A program made the position numbers and the translations under genes. Shown piece after piece: positions 25,844 to 33,971 of a DNA stretch of 64,000 nucleotides. The first letter of the stretch is position 1. Every line of letters begins with the position of its first letter. Origin of the DNA: Arthrobacter sp. SDTb3-6 (GTDB taxonomy: Bacteria; Actinomycetota; Actinomycetes; Actinomycetales; Micrococcaceae); contig NZ_JAAMFN010000005.1 in NCBI RefSeq assembly GCF_013376095.1, positions 62,001-126,000 of the forward strand. Reading direction: 5' to 3'. The notes beneath the pieces are model-generated. The model saw nothing but the letters and a program-made list of their open reading frames with translations. It was not told the DNA's origin and ran no database searches.

Positions 25844-26197
25844 GTGCCATACGCTGCGCCGAGCAGATGCACCCGCAGATGCGGCCGGCTGGCCACCGAA
25901 GGCGGCCGATGCGATGAGCATAGGCGCAAAGCTTGGGAGAACCGCAGTGCCAATGACCTGAAACTAACAGGGGCTGACCGTCGTCGGATCCGCAAAGAAC
26001 AGCTTCAGCGCGAATCTAGGTGTCGATTGTGCGGCTCAGATGTTGACCTGCAGGCCGACCACATCATAGAGATTGCCGATGGTGGCGCACCTTTTGACGC
26101 TGATAATTTGCAGACTCTCTGCCAAACGCATCACGACGAAAAGAGCAAGGCAGAACGTGCACGACGGGCCATTCAGAGGCGCTCTACCAGAGGGTAG
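25844..26197 (+). CDS. HNH endonuclease next to the terminase
   Basis: A 117-residue protein from GTG 25844 (GGTGG just upstream); ATG 25826 is an alternative. The HNH core is CRLCGSDVDLQADHIIEIADGG followed by FDADNLQTLCQTHHDEKS, with two zinc CxxC/HxxxC elements. An N-terminal zinc-like CTRRCGRL...CDEHR precedes it. In HK97-type phages with cohesive ends, an HNH protein beside TerS/TerL is needed for specific genome cutting; this placement suggests the same role here. Confidence 0.88.
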   Translation: MPYAAPSRCTRRCGRLATEGGRCDEHRRKAWENRSANDLKLTGADRRRIRKEQLQRESRCRLCGSDVDLQADHIIEIADGGAPFDADNLQTLCQTHHDEKSKAERARRAIQRRSTRG

Positions 26198-26284
26198 GGG
26201 CGTTCGGATCGCTGGAAATTCGGCCCGGGAGCGCGTCGGGTGAATTCTCCGCACGATATCTCACATTATTGGAGGGGGGTCTAA
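26198..26284 (+). promoter_or_regulatory. Short region before terS: ribosome site and possible cos or packaging site
   Basis: The 87 bp between HNH and terS end in GGAGGGGGGTCTAA before GTG 26285, a strong ribosome site. Imperfect dyads (GAAATTCGG...GGTGAATTC) lie at about 26215-26245. In related phages the cos or pac site lies close to the HNH/terS genes, so this stretch is a candidate, not a demonstrated site. Confidence 0.4.
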
Positions 26285-26744
26285 GTGGGTGCACGTGGGG
26301 CAGCGGCCAAGCCAGCCCGACTGAAATTGATCCAGGGGCGAGGAAACGGCACAGACTCCGGTGGCCGCCCAGTCAACCTAGGTCCCGAGTTCAAGCGGAC
26401 CGCACCGGAGATGCCCGACTGGCTGACCGCCGAGGCGAAGGACGAGTGGCAGCGCGTTGTTCCCGGGCTGCAGGCCTTGGAGCTCCTGAAGCCGGAAGAC
26501 CGGGCAGTTCTCGCCGCATACTGCGAAACATGGGCGGAGTTCCGCAATGCCACCCGGGCCATCCAGGAAAACGGGTCACTTCTCATTGATGCGGCCCAGG
26601 GGACCATCCCACATCCGGCCGTGGCCCCGCCGCAATGCGGGCGCCCGCCTGCAATCCCTGGCGAAGGAATTCGGCATGACACCTTCCTCGGAGCAGGACC
26701 TGGCGAGGAGTGACACCGGTGGCGACGAAGACAACCCGTTCTAA
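26285..26744 (+). CDS. terS: Terminase small subunit (P27 family), apparent +1 frameshift
   Basis: TerS binds phage DNA and directs TerL to the packaging site. From GTG 26285 the protein matches the P27 type (MGARGAAAKPARLKLIQGRG, PEMPDWLTAEAKDEWQRVVP, IQENGSLLIDAAQGTIPHPA) up to about residue 115. The reading frame then turns un-family-like and stops at 26713. The expected C-terminus (RNAGARLQSLAKEFGMTPSS...DEDNPF) continues in the +1 frame to 26744. The switch lies at GCCCCGCCG, about 26622-26632. This may be a mutation, a sequencing error or a programmed shift. Confidence 0.85.
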
Positions 26745-28485
26745 GACAGGCCTCAAGCCAGAAGACTCCGATGCGTTCGGGCTGCCGACCACCGCGGTGC
26801 TCCGGCGTTTGAAGATCAGCCCCGAAGTCGCCTACTTCATGGTCTCCAGGGGCATCCCCCTGCCGGAGATACCGCCGAACATCAAAACCCCGGAGGGGCG
26901 CAGCCTCCGTAACGCCGTGTTCGACCCCGAACGCGTAGACAAGGTACTCAAGGCCTTCTCCCTCCTCCGGCACACCCAGGGCCGCCTGGCGGGGCAACCG
27001 CTGGTTCCGGACTCGTGGCAGGTCGCCTACATCATCGCCCCCGTTTTTGGGTGGGTGAAGAAGAACGAACACGGGGAATGGGTCCGTGTTGTTCGGACCC
27101 TCTACGTGGACGTTCCACGCAAGAATGGCAAGTCCACCATTTGCGGAGGGCTGGCGATCTACCTGACAGCAGCCGACGGTGAGGCCGGCGCGCAGGTCAT
27201 TGCGGCCGCAACGACGAAGGACCAGGCGTCGTTCGTGTTCGCTCCGATCAAGAAACTGGCGGAGTCCGCCCCAGCCCTCCGCGGCCGGGTCAAGGCCGTC
27301 ACCGGACGCATTATCCATCCCAAGTCGAATTCCTATTTCGGCGTGATCAGCTCCACCGCTGACGCCCAGCACGGCGCGAACCTTCACGGCGCGATCATTG
27401 ACGAACTACACATCCACAAGACGCCAGACCTGGTCGAAACCATCGAGACTGGTACAGGCTCCCGCGACCAGCCCCTGGTCGTGAAGATCACGACGGCCGA
27501 CACAGGCAAGCCGAACACGATCTACGCCCGCAACCGCAGGTATGTCGAGCAGCTCGCCCGTGGCGTGTTCAAGGACGCATCAACGTTCGGTGTCGTCTTT
27601 GCCGCCGATGAAACCGATGACCCGTTTTCCGAGCACACTCAGCGCAAGGCCAACCCCGGGTTCGGGATCAGCCCGACGCGGGAGTACTTGGAGACGGCTG
27701 CGAAGAAGGCCCGCAACTCGCCTGCCGAGCTGGCAAGTTACAAGCGCCTCCATCTTGGTCTGAGGACGAAGCAGACCACAAAGTTCATTGAGCTGAAGGC
27801 GTGGGAACGCAACGCTGGCGCTCGCATCCTTGAGGCCGATCTGCAAGGGCGTCATTGCTATGGCGGTCTTGACCTCGGTTCGGTGTCCGACTTGACCGCG
27901 TTGTGTTGGCTGTTCCCCAAGCCTGACGGGGTTGGGTACGACACGATTTACCGGTTTTGGACGCCTGAAGAAAACGTGGAGGCCCTGAACGAGAGGACGG
28001 CCGGTAATGCGGCGGACTGGGTCAGGAAGGGCTGGTTGGAGACTACTCCGGGCGACGTCACGGACTACGACTTCATCAAGACGAAGATGCTCGCGGACAT
28101 GCAGTCGTTCGATGTGGTTTCTGTCGGCTTCGACCGGTGGAACGCGACGCAGCTGGCCAATGATTTGCTCGGTGAGGGCGTGCCCTTGGTGAAGACGGGC
28201 CAGGGCTTCCTGACCATGTCTCCCCCGCTGAAGGAGATCCAGCGCCTTGTCCTCATGGGCAAGCGCGGTGATCCGAAGCTGACCCATGGCAGCAACCCCG
28301 TCATGCATTGGATGATCGACAACTTGGCTGTCGCGACGGATGCGGCGGGCAACGTGAAGCCGGACAAGGCCAACAGTGCCGACAAGATCGATGGAGTTTC
28401 GGCCCTGTGCAATGCCTTGAGCGAGGCGCTCAGCCTGGACTCCGGCCCGTCATCTTACAACGACCATGACTTGATCATCGCTTAG
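26710..28485 (+). CDS. terL: Terminase large subunit (HK97/Terminase_1 type)
   Basis: TerL is the packaging motor ATPase and nuclease. The 591-residue protein has a Walker A variant DVPRKNGKST, a Walker B GAIIDELHIH followed by the ITTAD coupling motif, and an RNase H-like nuclease domain beginning GLDLGSVSDLTALCW. A later acidic residue lies in VGFDRWNATQL. The start is GTG 26710, overlapping the terS reading frames; GTG 26722 is an alternative. It is followed by a small gene and the portal. Confidence 0.96.
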   Translation: MTPVATKTTRSKTGLKPEDSDAFGLPTTAVLRRLKISPEVAYFMVSRGIPLPEIPPNIKTPEGRSLRNAVFDPERVDKVLKAFSLLRHTQGRLAGQPLVPDSWQVAYIIAPVFGWVKKNEHGEWVRVVRTLYVDVPRKNGKSTICGGLAIYLTAADGEAGAQVIAAATTKDQASFVFAPIKKLAESAPALRGRVKAVTGRIIHPKSNSYFGVISSTADAQHGANLHGAIIDELHIHKTPDLVETIETGTGSRDQPLVVKITTADTGKPNTIYARNRRYVEQLARGVFKDASTFGVVFAADETDDPFSEHTQRKANPGFGISPTREYLETAAKKARNSPAELASYKRLHLGLRTKQTTKFIELKAWERNAGARILEADLQGRHCYGGLDLGSVSDLTALCWLFPKPDGVGYDTIYRFWTPEENVEALNERTAGNAADWVRKGWLETTPGDVTDYDFIKTKMLADMQSFDVVSVGFDRWNATQLANDLLGEGVPLVKTGQGFLTMSPPLKEIQRLVLMGKRGDPKLTHGSNPVMHWMIDNLAVATDAAGNVKPDKANSADKIDGVSALCNALSEALSLDSGPSSYNDHDLIIA

Positions 28486-28500
28486 AGGAAGGGACGCCGT

Positions 28501-28701
28501 ATGCGCCTAAAAATTGGTTCCAGTGTCCGTGTCGTTTTGGTGGACGGGACTACTTTGGTGGGGACAGTGCGTTTCTCCTGGCGGTTCAGGGTGCTGAAGC
28601 TGACCAATGTTTACAGTCACGTCCGTGACGGCGAGATTCAAGCCGACGGATACATGCTGGTCCCGACCCGCAGCGTCCTGTTTGTCCAGGTGAGTTCGTG
28701 A
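28501..28701 (+). CDS. Small beta-rich protein between terL and portal
   Basis: A 66-residue protein (MRLKIGSSVRVVLVDGTTLVGTVRFSW...VPTRSVLFVQVSS) with the strand pattern of an SH3/LSm-like barrel. Small genes in this slot are common in actinobacteriophages, but their function is unknown to me. AGGAAGGGACGCCGT precedes the ATG. It overlaps the portal start by 4 bp. Confidence 0.65.
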   Translation: MRLKIGSSVRVVLVDGTTLVGTVRFSWRFRVLKLTNVYSHVRDGEIQADGYMLVPTRSVLFVQVSS

Positions 28702-29990
28702 TGGGGCCGGTGATCAAGTCCGCCGGTGAACTGGTGACCATTGGCAGTTTCGCCGGCGGCTACCCCACACAGACCACAAAGGGGTCACGGATCACCGTGG
28801 CAGACGCCGGGGTGCCGCTGGCAAACTACTCCCCCGCGGCCACGGACCCGTTGACGCTGTGGAAGACGCAACCGGCGCTGCGTAAGGTCGTCGGCTATGC
28901 GGCCCGGCAGGTCGCCAGCATCCCGTGGCATGCCTATCATCGCGTCTCGGACACGGACAGGCAGCGGGACGCCGGCGGGCGGGCAGAACGGCTCCTGAAC
29001 GCTCCGGCCCGGTTCATTACAGGATTCAAGTTGTGGCGGGACGTTGCCATTGACGCGATGATCTACGACCTGTTTTGTGTGCTGTACCTCGAAGGCACCA
29101 GCGGGAAGCCAGCCACGCTGGTAAGGATCCCGCCGCGGCTGTTGACGGTCAAGTCCGACTTCCTGGGGCAAGTCACCCAAATCATCCTGGAGACCCCGGC
29201 GGGCACGCCCGACGTTGACCTGACGGATGCGCCCATTGCTGTGGGCTGGGGATGGCACCCGTCCACGGCTGGCGGCGTGTCACCCATGCTGACGCTGTCC
29301 CAGATCTTAGAGGAAACCCGGCGGTCCGTGGAGTGGCGGAATGCCCAATGGCATAACTCGCCAAAGATCGGCGGCCTGCTCAAACGGCCGGTGGAGGCCA
29401 AGAAATGGGATGAGAAGAACCGGGACCGGTTCCTGCAGTCCTGGCGGACATGGCGTGACACGCCACGCGCTGGCGGGACGCCGATCCTTGAAGACGGCAT
29501 GCAATACGAGAAGCTCGACGGGCTCAACCCGAAGGAGGCCAAGGACATTGAGGGGCGCCAGCTCACCGATGCCGAAGTTGCTTCCGCGTTCTATATCCCG
29601 CCGGAGTTGGTGGGGGCCAGGCCGGGGAACTTCTCGAACATCTCCGCATTCCGGCAAATGCTGTTCGGCCCCATCCTGGGGCCACTGTTCACGGAGCTGC
29701 AGCAGTCCGTGAACCAGGGCTTGCTCGGCTCTCTCGACTCCGCTGCGGGCTCGTATGTGGAGATGGACCGGGACGCGGCCATCAACGGCTCCTTCCTCGA
29801 GCAGGCGCGCCTGCTATCCACCCTGGTAGGCGGGCCGGTCATGACCCGGGCCGAGGGCCGGGCCAAGCTCAACCTGCCCCACATCGATGGTTCAGACGAG
29901 CTCATCGTGCCGTTGAACGTGACGGCAGGCGGGCAGGCGTCTCCGCAGGACACCGGATCGCAAAACATCAGCGACACCACCACAGCATGA
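28698..29990 (+). CDS. Portal protein (HK97 family)
   Basis: The 430-residue portal forms the dodecameric ring through which DNA enters the head. Family-typical elements are YAARQVASIPWHAY near the start, the APARFITGFKLWRD helix, and the C-terminal motif SAFYIPPELVGARPGNFSN. It begins with the ATG at 28698 and is followed 15 bp later by the protease, the standard HK97 order. Confidence 0.94.
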   Translation: MMGPVIKSAGELVTIGSFAGGYPTQTTKGSRITVADAGVPLANYSPAATDPLTLWKTQPALRKVVGYAARQVASIPWHAYHRVSDTDRQRDAGGRAERLLNAPARFITGFKLWRDVAIDAMIYDLFCVLYLEGTSGKPATLVRIPPRLLTVKSDFLGQVTQIILETPAGTPDVDLTDAPIAVGWGWHPSTAGGVSPMLTLSQILEETRRSVEWRNAQWHNSPKIGGLLKRPVEAKKWDEKNRDRFLQSWRTWRDTPRAGGTPILEDGMQYEKLDGLNPKEAKDIEGRQLTDAEVASAFYIPPELVGARPGNFSNISAFRQMLFGPILGPLFTELQQSVNQGLLGSLDSAAGSYVEMDRDAAINGSFLEQARLLSTLVGGPVMTRAEGRAKLNLPHIDGSDELIVPLNVTAGGQASPQDTGSQNISDTTTA

Positions 29991-30004
29991 AAGGCGGTTA
30001 GGTA

Positions 30005-30733
30005 GTGGACCACATCAATATCAGCAAGTCATACTCGGCCAAGGCCGAACCAACTGGGACGCCGGGTGAGTTCCTGGCCCTCGTCTCGGCTTTCGGCAAT
30101 GAGGACTCCCAGGGTGACATCATCCAGGCCGGCGCGTTCACCAAGACCCTGGCGGAGTGGACGCTCAAGGACCGGCCCATCCCTGTGGTGTGGTCGCACC
30201 AGTTCACCGACCCGGAATCGATCCTTGGTAAGTACGTCGAGGCGCAGGAGACGGATGCCGGGCTGCTCCTGAAGGGCCAGCTCGACCTTGACCACCCGAA
30301 GGCGGCCCGGATCCACAAACTGATGCTCGACGGCCTCATTGTCGAGTTCAGCATCAGCGGCCAGGTCAGGGATTACGAGCTCATCAAATCCGATGGAGAG
30401 GAATCCTGGTGGCCCTCCCTCCTGATCAAGGACATTGACCTGTGGGAGGCCGGGCCCTGCTTCAAGGGCGCCAATCCAGACACGGAGCTGCTTTCCATCA
30501 AGTCGGACGGCCGCCTGACCGGCGCGGTCCGCACGGTGGCGAAGGAAGGCCGGGTGCTGGCTCAAAAGCACGTGACCGCGTTGAAGGACGCACACGCCCA
30601 GCTCGGCGAGATCATCGCCGCAGTTGACACGCAGGATGCGGACAAAACCAAGACTGCTCCTGTCCCAGCAGTTCCGGCGGCAAAGTCGGTTCTGTCCCCC
30701 AATGTTCGGGCGCTGCTCGATCTCTCGCTCTAA
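30005..30733 (+). CDS. Prohead protease (HK97 family)
   Basis: The 242-residue serine protease (GTG 30005) cleaves the capsid delta domain during head maturation. The catalytic His lies in PVVWSHQ and the catalytic Ser in IVEFSISGQV, with the family GEFLALVSAFGNEDSQGD opening. The C-terminal 60 residues are charged and helical and probably serve as a scaffold contact. It sits directly upstream of the capsid gene. Confidence 0.92.
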   Translation: MDHINISKSYSAKAEPTGTPGEFLALVSAFGNEDSQGDIIQAGAFTKTLAEWTLKDRPIPVVWSHQFTDPESILGKYVEAQETDAGLLLKGQLDLDHPKAARIHKLMLDGLIVEFSISGQVRDYELIKSDGEESWWPSLLIKDIDLWEAGPCFKGANPDTELLSIKSDGRLTGAVRTVAKEGRVLAQKHVTALKDAHAQLGEIIAAVDTQDADKTKTAPVPAVPAAKSVLSPNVRALLDLSL

Positions 30734-30750
30734 AGAAGGAGACCCCAGAA

Positions 30751-32001
30751 ATGGACCCCAAGGTAAAGCTCGCAGCGCTCAACAACGAGGCTGCCGCACT
30801 GCGCAAGAAAGCACTTGAAAACGCCGCCGAATTCACGGAGGCGGACGCCACCCGGGCTGCCGAGATCGCAAAGGAACACGGTGAGCTCACGGCCCTGATC
30901 GAACGACAGAAGGCCGCCGCGGCGTCCCTGAACTTCGCCGGCGCCGGCACGTCCAGCCAGGAGAACACAGACACCCCGGACCAGTCCGCTGTCGGCAAGT
31001 CCATCGGCGCCCAGTTCGTCAAGTCGGAAGCCTACCGCGGCTTCCGCAAGAAGCACCCCTCCGGCGTCGGCAAAGACACCCCCATCAGCATCAAGGCCGA
31101 ACACCTCCGCGGCAGCGTAATCGCCAAGGTGGACCCTGCCCCGCTGGGCACGGCCGGGGCCGGCAACGCCCGCGCCGTCCGCACCAACGAGGTCGACGAC
31201 CTGGTCTACCGGCCCGCCCGTCGGCTGCTGGACCTGATCACCCGCGGCAACACGAACCTGCCCTGGTTCCAGTACCGCCAGGTCATCTCCAAGACCAACA
31301 ACGCCTCCATCGTGGCCGAGGCAGCTACCACGGCCGGCACCACGCCCGCGACCGGACTCAAGCCACTGTCCACGCTCACGACCACTACGGCGGACGCCAA
31401 GGCATTCACCTACGCGGACGGCATGGAGGTCACCAATCAGGAGCTCTCTGACGACGGCGTCATCCAGTCGCTGATCGACTCCACGCTGACGGAGAACCTC
31501 GAGATCGAGATCGAGAACATTCTCCTCAACGGTGCCGGCACGGCCGACGAGCCCGCAGGCATCTTCAACACCAGCGGCGTCCTCCAGCAGGCGTGGGCAA
31601 CGGACGTACCCACCACGGTCCGCAAGGCCATCACCAAGCTCCGCAATGCCTCCGGGGCGAACATCCGCGGCGTCCTCCTCAACCCGGAGGACGACGAGAC
31701 CTGGGACCTGCTCAAGGACTCCCAGGGCCGTTACCTGGGCGCCGGCCCGTTCGCATCCGGACCAAGCACGGCATGGGGGTACGAACGCATCAACTCCCAG
31801 GCGGTCCCGGTCGGCCAGGCCATCGCCGGTGACTTCGCCACCATCCACCTCCTGCAGCTCGAGGCGCTGTCCATCATGGCGTTCAACCAGCACAAGGACT
31901 ACGCCCAGCGCAACCTCACATACATCCGGGCGGAAGAGCGTGCCGTTCAGCTCATCCGCAATGCTGCCCGCCTGATCGTCATCGACCTGACGGCCGCCTA
32001 A
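30751..32001 (+). CDS. Major capsid protein (HK97 fold)
   Basis: The 416-residue capsid precursor has an N-terminal coiled-coil delta domain (about 1-65, LAALNNEAAALRKKALENAAEF...LIERQKAAAASL) that normally acts as a scaffold and is removed by the protease. The HK97 body follows, with DLITRGNTNLPWFQYRQV, a long backbone helix region and the C-terminal HLLQLEALSIMAFNQHKDYAQRNLTYIRAEER. AGAAGGAGACCCCAGAA precedes the ATG. Confidence 0.95.
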   Translation: MDPKVKLAALNNEAAALRKKALENAAEFTEADATRAAEIAKEHGELTALIERQKAAAASLNFAGAGTSSQENTDTPDQSAVGKSIGAQFVKSEAYRGFRKKHPSGVGKDTPISIKAEHLRGSVIAKVDPAPLGTAGAGNARAVRTNEVDDLVYRPARRLLDLITRGNTNLPWFQYRQVISKTNNASIVAEAATTAGTTPATGLKPLSTLTTTTADAKAFTYADGMEVTNQELSDDGVIQSLIDSTLTENLEIEIENILLNGAGTADEPAGIFNTSGVLQQAWATDVPTTVRKAITKLRNASGANIRGVLLNPEDDETWDLLKDSQGRYLGAGPFASGPSTAWGYERINSQAVPVGQAIAGDFATIHLLQLEALSIMAFNQHKDYAQRNLTYIRAEERAVQLIRNAARLIVIDLTAA

Positions 32002-32039
32002 ACGCCAGCACTCGGGACATTTCCGAAAGGAGCATCACC

Positions 32040-32414
32040 ATGCACGAAATAGTCATCGTAGGTGGCGTCAGATTCCGGGCCGACGACGCCGCCAGGCTCA
32101 AGCTCACAGCCGACGCCAAAGCCAAGACGAACGCCCCGGCACCCATCACCACCACGGCGTCCCAGTACACCGCCCAGCAGGAAGCAGCCGCTGCGCTCGC
32201 CGCCAGCACGACCGCCGACGCGGAACAAATCCTTGCGGATGCCCGTGAGGAGGCTGCGCGGATCGTGGCAGATGCTGCGGCCGAGGCGGCGAAGATCCAG
32301 GAAGGAGCCGGTAATGCCGGAAACGTATCTGGCGACGCTGGAGGACCTGGCGACGCTGACAAGCCTGCCAGCGACCAGCCCAAAACTGGCTCTCGCGCTA
32401 AGCCGGGCAAGTAA
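32040..32414 (+). CDS. Ala-rich helical head-associated protein
   Basis: A 124-residue protein beginning MHEIVIVGGVRFRADDAARLKL. A long Ala/Glu helix follows (TTADAEQILADAREEAARIVADAAAEAAKIQ), then a Gly/Lys tail. It is encoded right after the capsid gene with ribosome site AAAGGAGCATCACC. No family is recognised. Its last 101 bp overlap the next gene in another frame. Confidence 0.65.
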   Translation: MHEIVIVGGVRFRADDAARLKLTADAKAKTNAPAPITTTASQYTAQQEAAAALAASTTADAEQILADAREEAARIVADAAAEAAKIQEGAGNAGNVSGDAGGPGDADKPASDQPKTGSRAKPGK

Positions 32415-32859
32415 CCGGTTCCGGGACGCCGTCGGCTACCCCGTCCACCAGGTCAGCGATGAACTGATCTGGCTGGACGGGGACGGCACGACGACGCTGC
32501 TCTTGCCGGCCGCTCCGGTCCAGGCGTTCGAGGTTTCCGTGAACGGCGAGGTGCTGCCTGATTCGGCGTATGAAATTTCACGCAGAATCGGGGTAGTCCG
32601 CAAAGTGGGCGGGATCTGGCCGGACGGGCTGGGAAACATTCAGGTGACTTACTCGCACGGCTGGGCGCAGATTCCCGGTGGCATTCAGGACGCAGTGCTT
32701 GAACAGGCACAGATTCAGGCGACGATTCTTGCCGGTGTTCAGCAGCAGAGCGCCGGCCCCTACGGCGTGACCTACGGCGTCCAAGCGACGGTGGGCGTCA
32801 CGCAGAAGTGGACGGACGCGGTGGCAAAGTACAGCCTGGGATCAGGTGACCGCTCGTGA
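32314..32859 (+). CDS. Head-tail connector (adaptor) protein
   Basis: A 181-residue protein starting MPETYLATLEDLATLTSLP at ATG 32314, with AGGAAGGAGCC upstream. It matches gp6/gp15-like adaptors that bind below the portal: an N-terminal helix pair (LALALSRASNRFRDAVGYPV), a strand-rich middle, and TYSHGWAQIPGGIQDAVLEQA. The family-like start lies 101 bp inside the previous gene, giving an unusually long overlap. Confidence 0.82.
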   Translation: MPETYLATLEDLATLTSLPATSPKLALALSRASNRFRDAVGYPVHQVSDELIWLDGDGTTTLLLPAAPVQAFEVSVNGEVLPDSAYEISRRIGVVRKVGGIWPDGLGNIQVTYSHGWAQIPGGIQDAVLEQAQIQATILAGVQQQSAGPYGVTYGVQATVGVTQKWTDAVAKYSLGSGDRS

Positions 32860-33203
32860 TGTTCGATCAGGGTGAGACCATTGTCCGGCTCCGCCGCCAA
32901 ATGGTGGCGGACCCCTACTCGGGCGAGCTGACGCAGGGGTCCTGGGAGGCGGCCGACGAGCTGCCCATCGAGGGTGCTGCGGTGGCCCCGTCCTCGACGA
33001 CGGAGCCGGCGTCGGCGAACCGGCAGATGGTCATCACGTCGATGAGTGTCTACGGCCCGCCGGGCATGGATGTGCTGCGGGCGGATAGGATCCGGGCCCG
33101 TTCTGGTTTGTGGGAGGTGGCCGGCGAGAATGCTGCGTGGGTGAATCCTTTCACGGGCTGGGCGCCGGGCGATGAGTTCCCGCTGCGGAAGGTGGCTGGC
33201 TGA
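32856..33203 (+). CDS. Head closure / head-tail joining protein
   Basis: A 115-residue beta-barrel-type protein (ETIVRLRRQMVADPYSGELTQGSW...MDVLRADRIRARSGLWEVAGE). Gene order (connector, then this, then the gp10-like gene) and size match head-closure proteins of siphophages. It overlaps both neighbours by a few bases. Confidence 0.75.
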   Translation: MMFDQGETIVRLRRQMVADPYSGELTQGSWEAADELPIEGAAVAPSSTTEPASANRQMVITSMSVYGPPGMDVLRADRIRARSGLWEVAGENAAWVNPFTGWAPGDEFPLRKVAG

Positions 33204-33475
33204 TGAAGTGGAACGAGGGCTTCTTCTCAGAGGTCTTGAATTCGGCTCCGGTGGTCGGCATTGTCACGGGCGTGGCCCACAAGGTGGAGGCCGAGGCGAA
33301 GGCAGCTGCCCCGGTGGACACGGGCGAGTACCGGGACGGCATTCATGTGGAGGTCAAGCGCCGCGGGAAGCGGACGGTCGCGGTCGTGGTGGCGTCCAGC
33401 CGGCATTCGATGATTGTGGAGTCCCGGACGGGGAATTTGGCCCGGGCGCTAGGGCGGGTGGCTGGCGGTGGGTAG
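33203..33475 (+). CDS. HK97 gp10-like tail-completion protein
   Basis: A 90-residue protein (MKWNEGFFSEVLNSAPVVGIVTGVAHKVEAEAKAAAPVDTGEYRDGI...) with the APVDTG(E/X)YRDGI motif typical of HK97 gp10-like and neck proteins, followed by basic strands. It lies between the head-closure and tail-terminator genes, the expected place. Confidence 0.78.
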   Translation: MKWNEGFFSEVLNSAPVVGIVTGVAHKVEAEAKAAAPVDTGEYRDGIHVEVKRRGKRTVAVVVASSRHSMIVESRTGNLARALGRVAGGG

Positions 33476-33893
33476 CCGTGTCTTGGACGCTGACCTGGAG
33501 TTGTTCCTGACGGGGTTCATCCGCTCGGAGCTGGCGCTGATCGGCACACCGGTCACTCAGGGCGTGTTTGTCTCGAACGCCTTTCCTGCGGATGCCAGGC
33601 CGAAGCTGGTGGTCGTGATGGACAATGGCGGGCCGTCGACGTCGATCATCACGTCCCAGCCGAGCGTTGGCATCACGGTGATGGCCGGGGATGATCCTTC
33701 CCAGGGTGCCGAGGCCAAGGAGCTGGCGCGCCTGGTGAAGATGATCGTCAAGGATTCGGCCCGGGCTGATCCGGGCAACCCGGTCGCCGCGGTCCTGAAT
33801 TCGTCCGGCCCGTTCCGGATCACGGAGGAGGGTGGCCAGCCCAGCTACTACTTGACCTTCGAGTTAGCCGTTGTCGGCCAGCCGTTCGAATAA
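33468..33893 (+). CDS. Tail terminator protein
   Basis: A 141-residue protein from GTG 33468. Order and size match the siphophage tail terminator that caps the tail tube. The N-terminal helix (DADLELFLTGFIRSELALIG) and the alternating strands around KLVVVMDNGGPS and PSVGITVMAGDD fit that fold. It overlaps the preceding gene by 8 bp. Confidence 0.75.
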   Translation: MGSRVLDADLELFLTGFIRSELALIGTPVTQGVFVSNAFPADARPKLVVVMDNGGPSTSIITSQPSVGITVMAGDDPSQGAEAKELARLVKMIVKDSARADPGNPVAAVLNSSGPFRITEEGGQPSYYLTFELAVVGQPFE

Positions 33894-33926
33894 GCCTCAC
33901 CGGCCTTAATCAACCATTCATTTCAT

Positions 33927-33950
33927 GCCATCCACGCTGTGGGTGGCTTT
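33927..33950 (+). terminator. Intercistronic hairpin before the major tail gene
   Basis: GCCATCCAC (33927-33935) and GTGGGTGGC (33939-33947) form a 9-bp stem with one G-U pair and a 3-base loop, followed by TTTCC. It lies 22 bp ahead of the major tail start, so it may act as an attenuator or as an RNA 5'-end stabiliser. Confidence 0.6.
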
Positions 33951-33971
33951 CCTATTTTGGAGGACACCACA

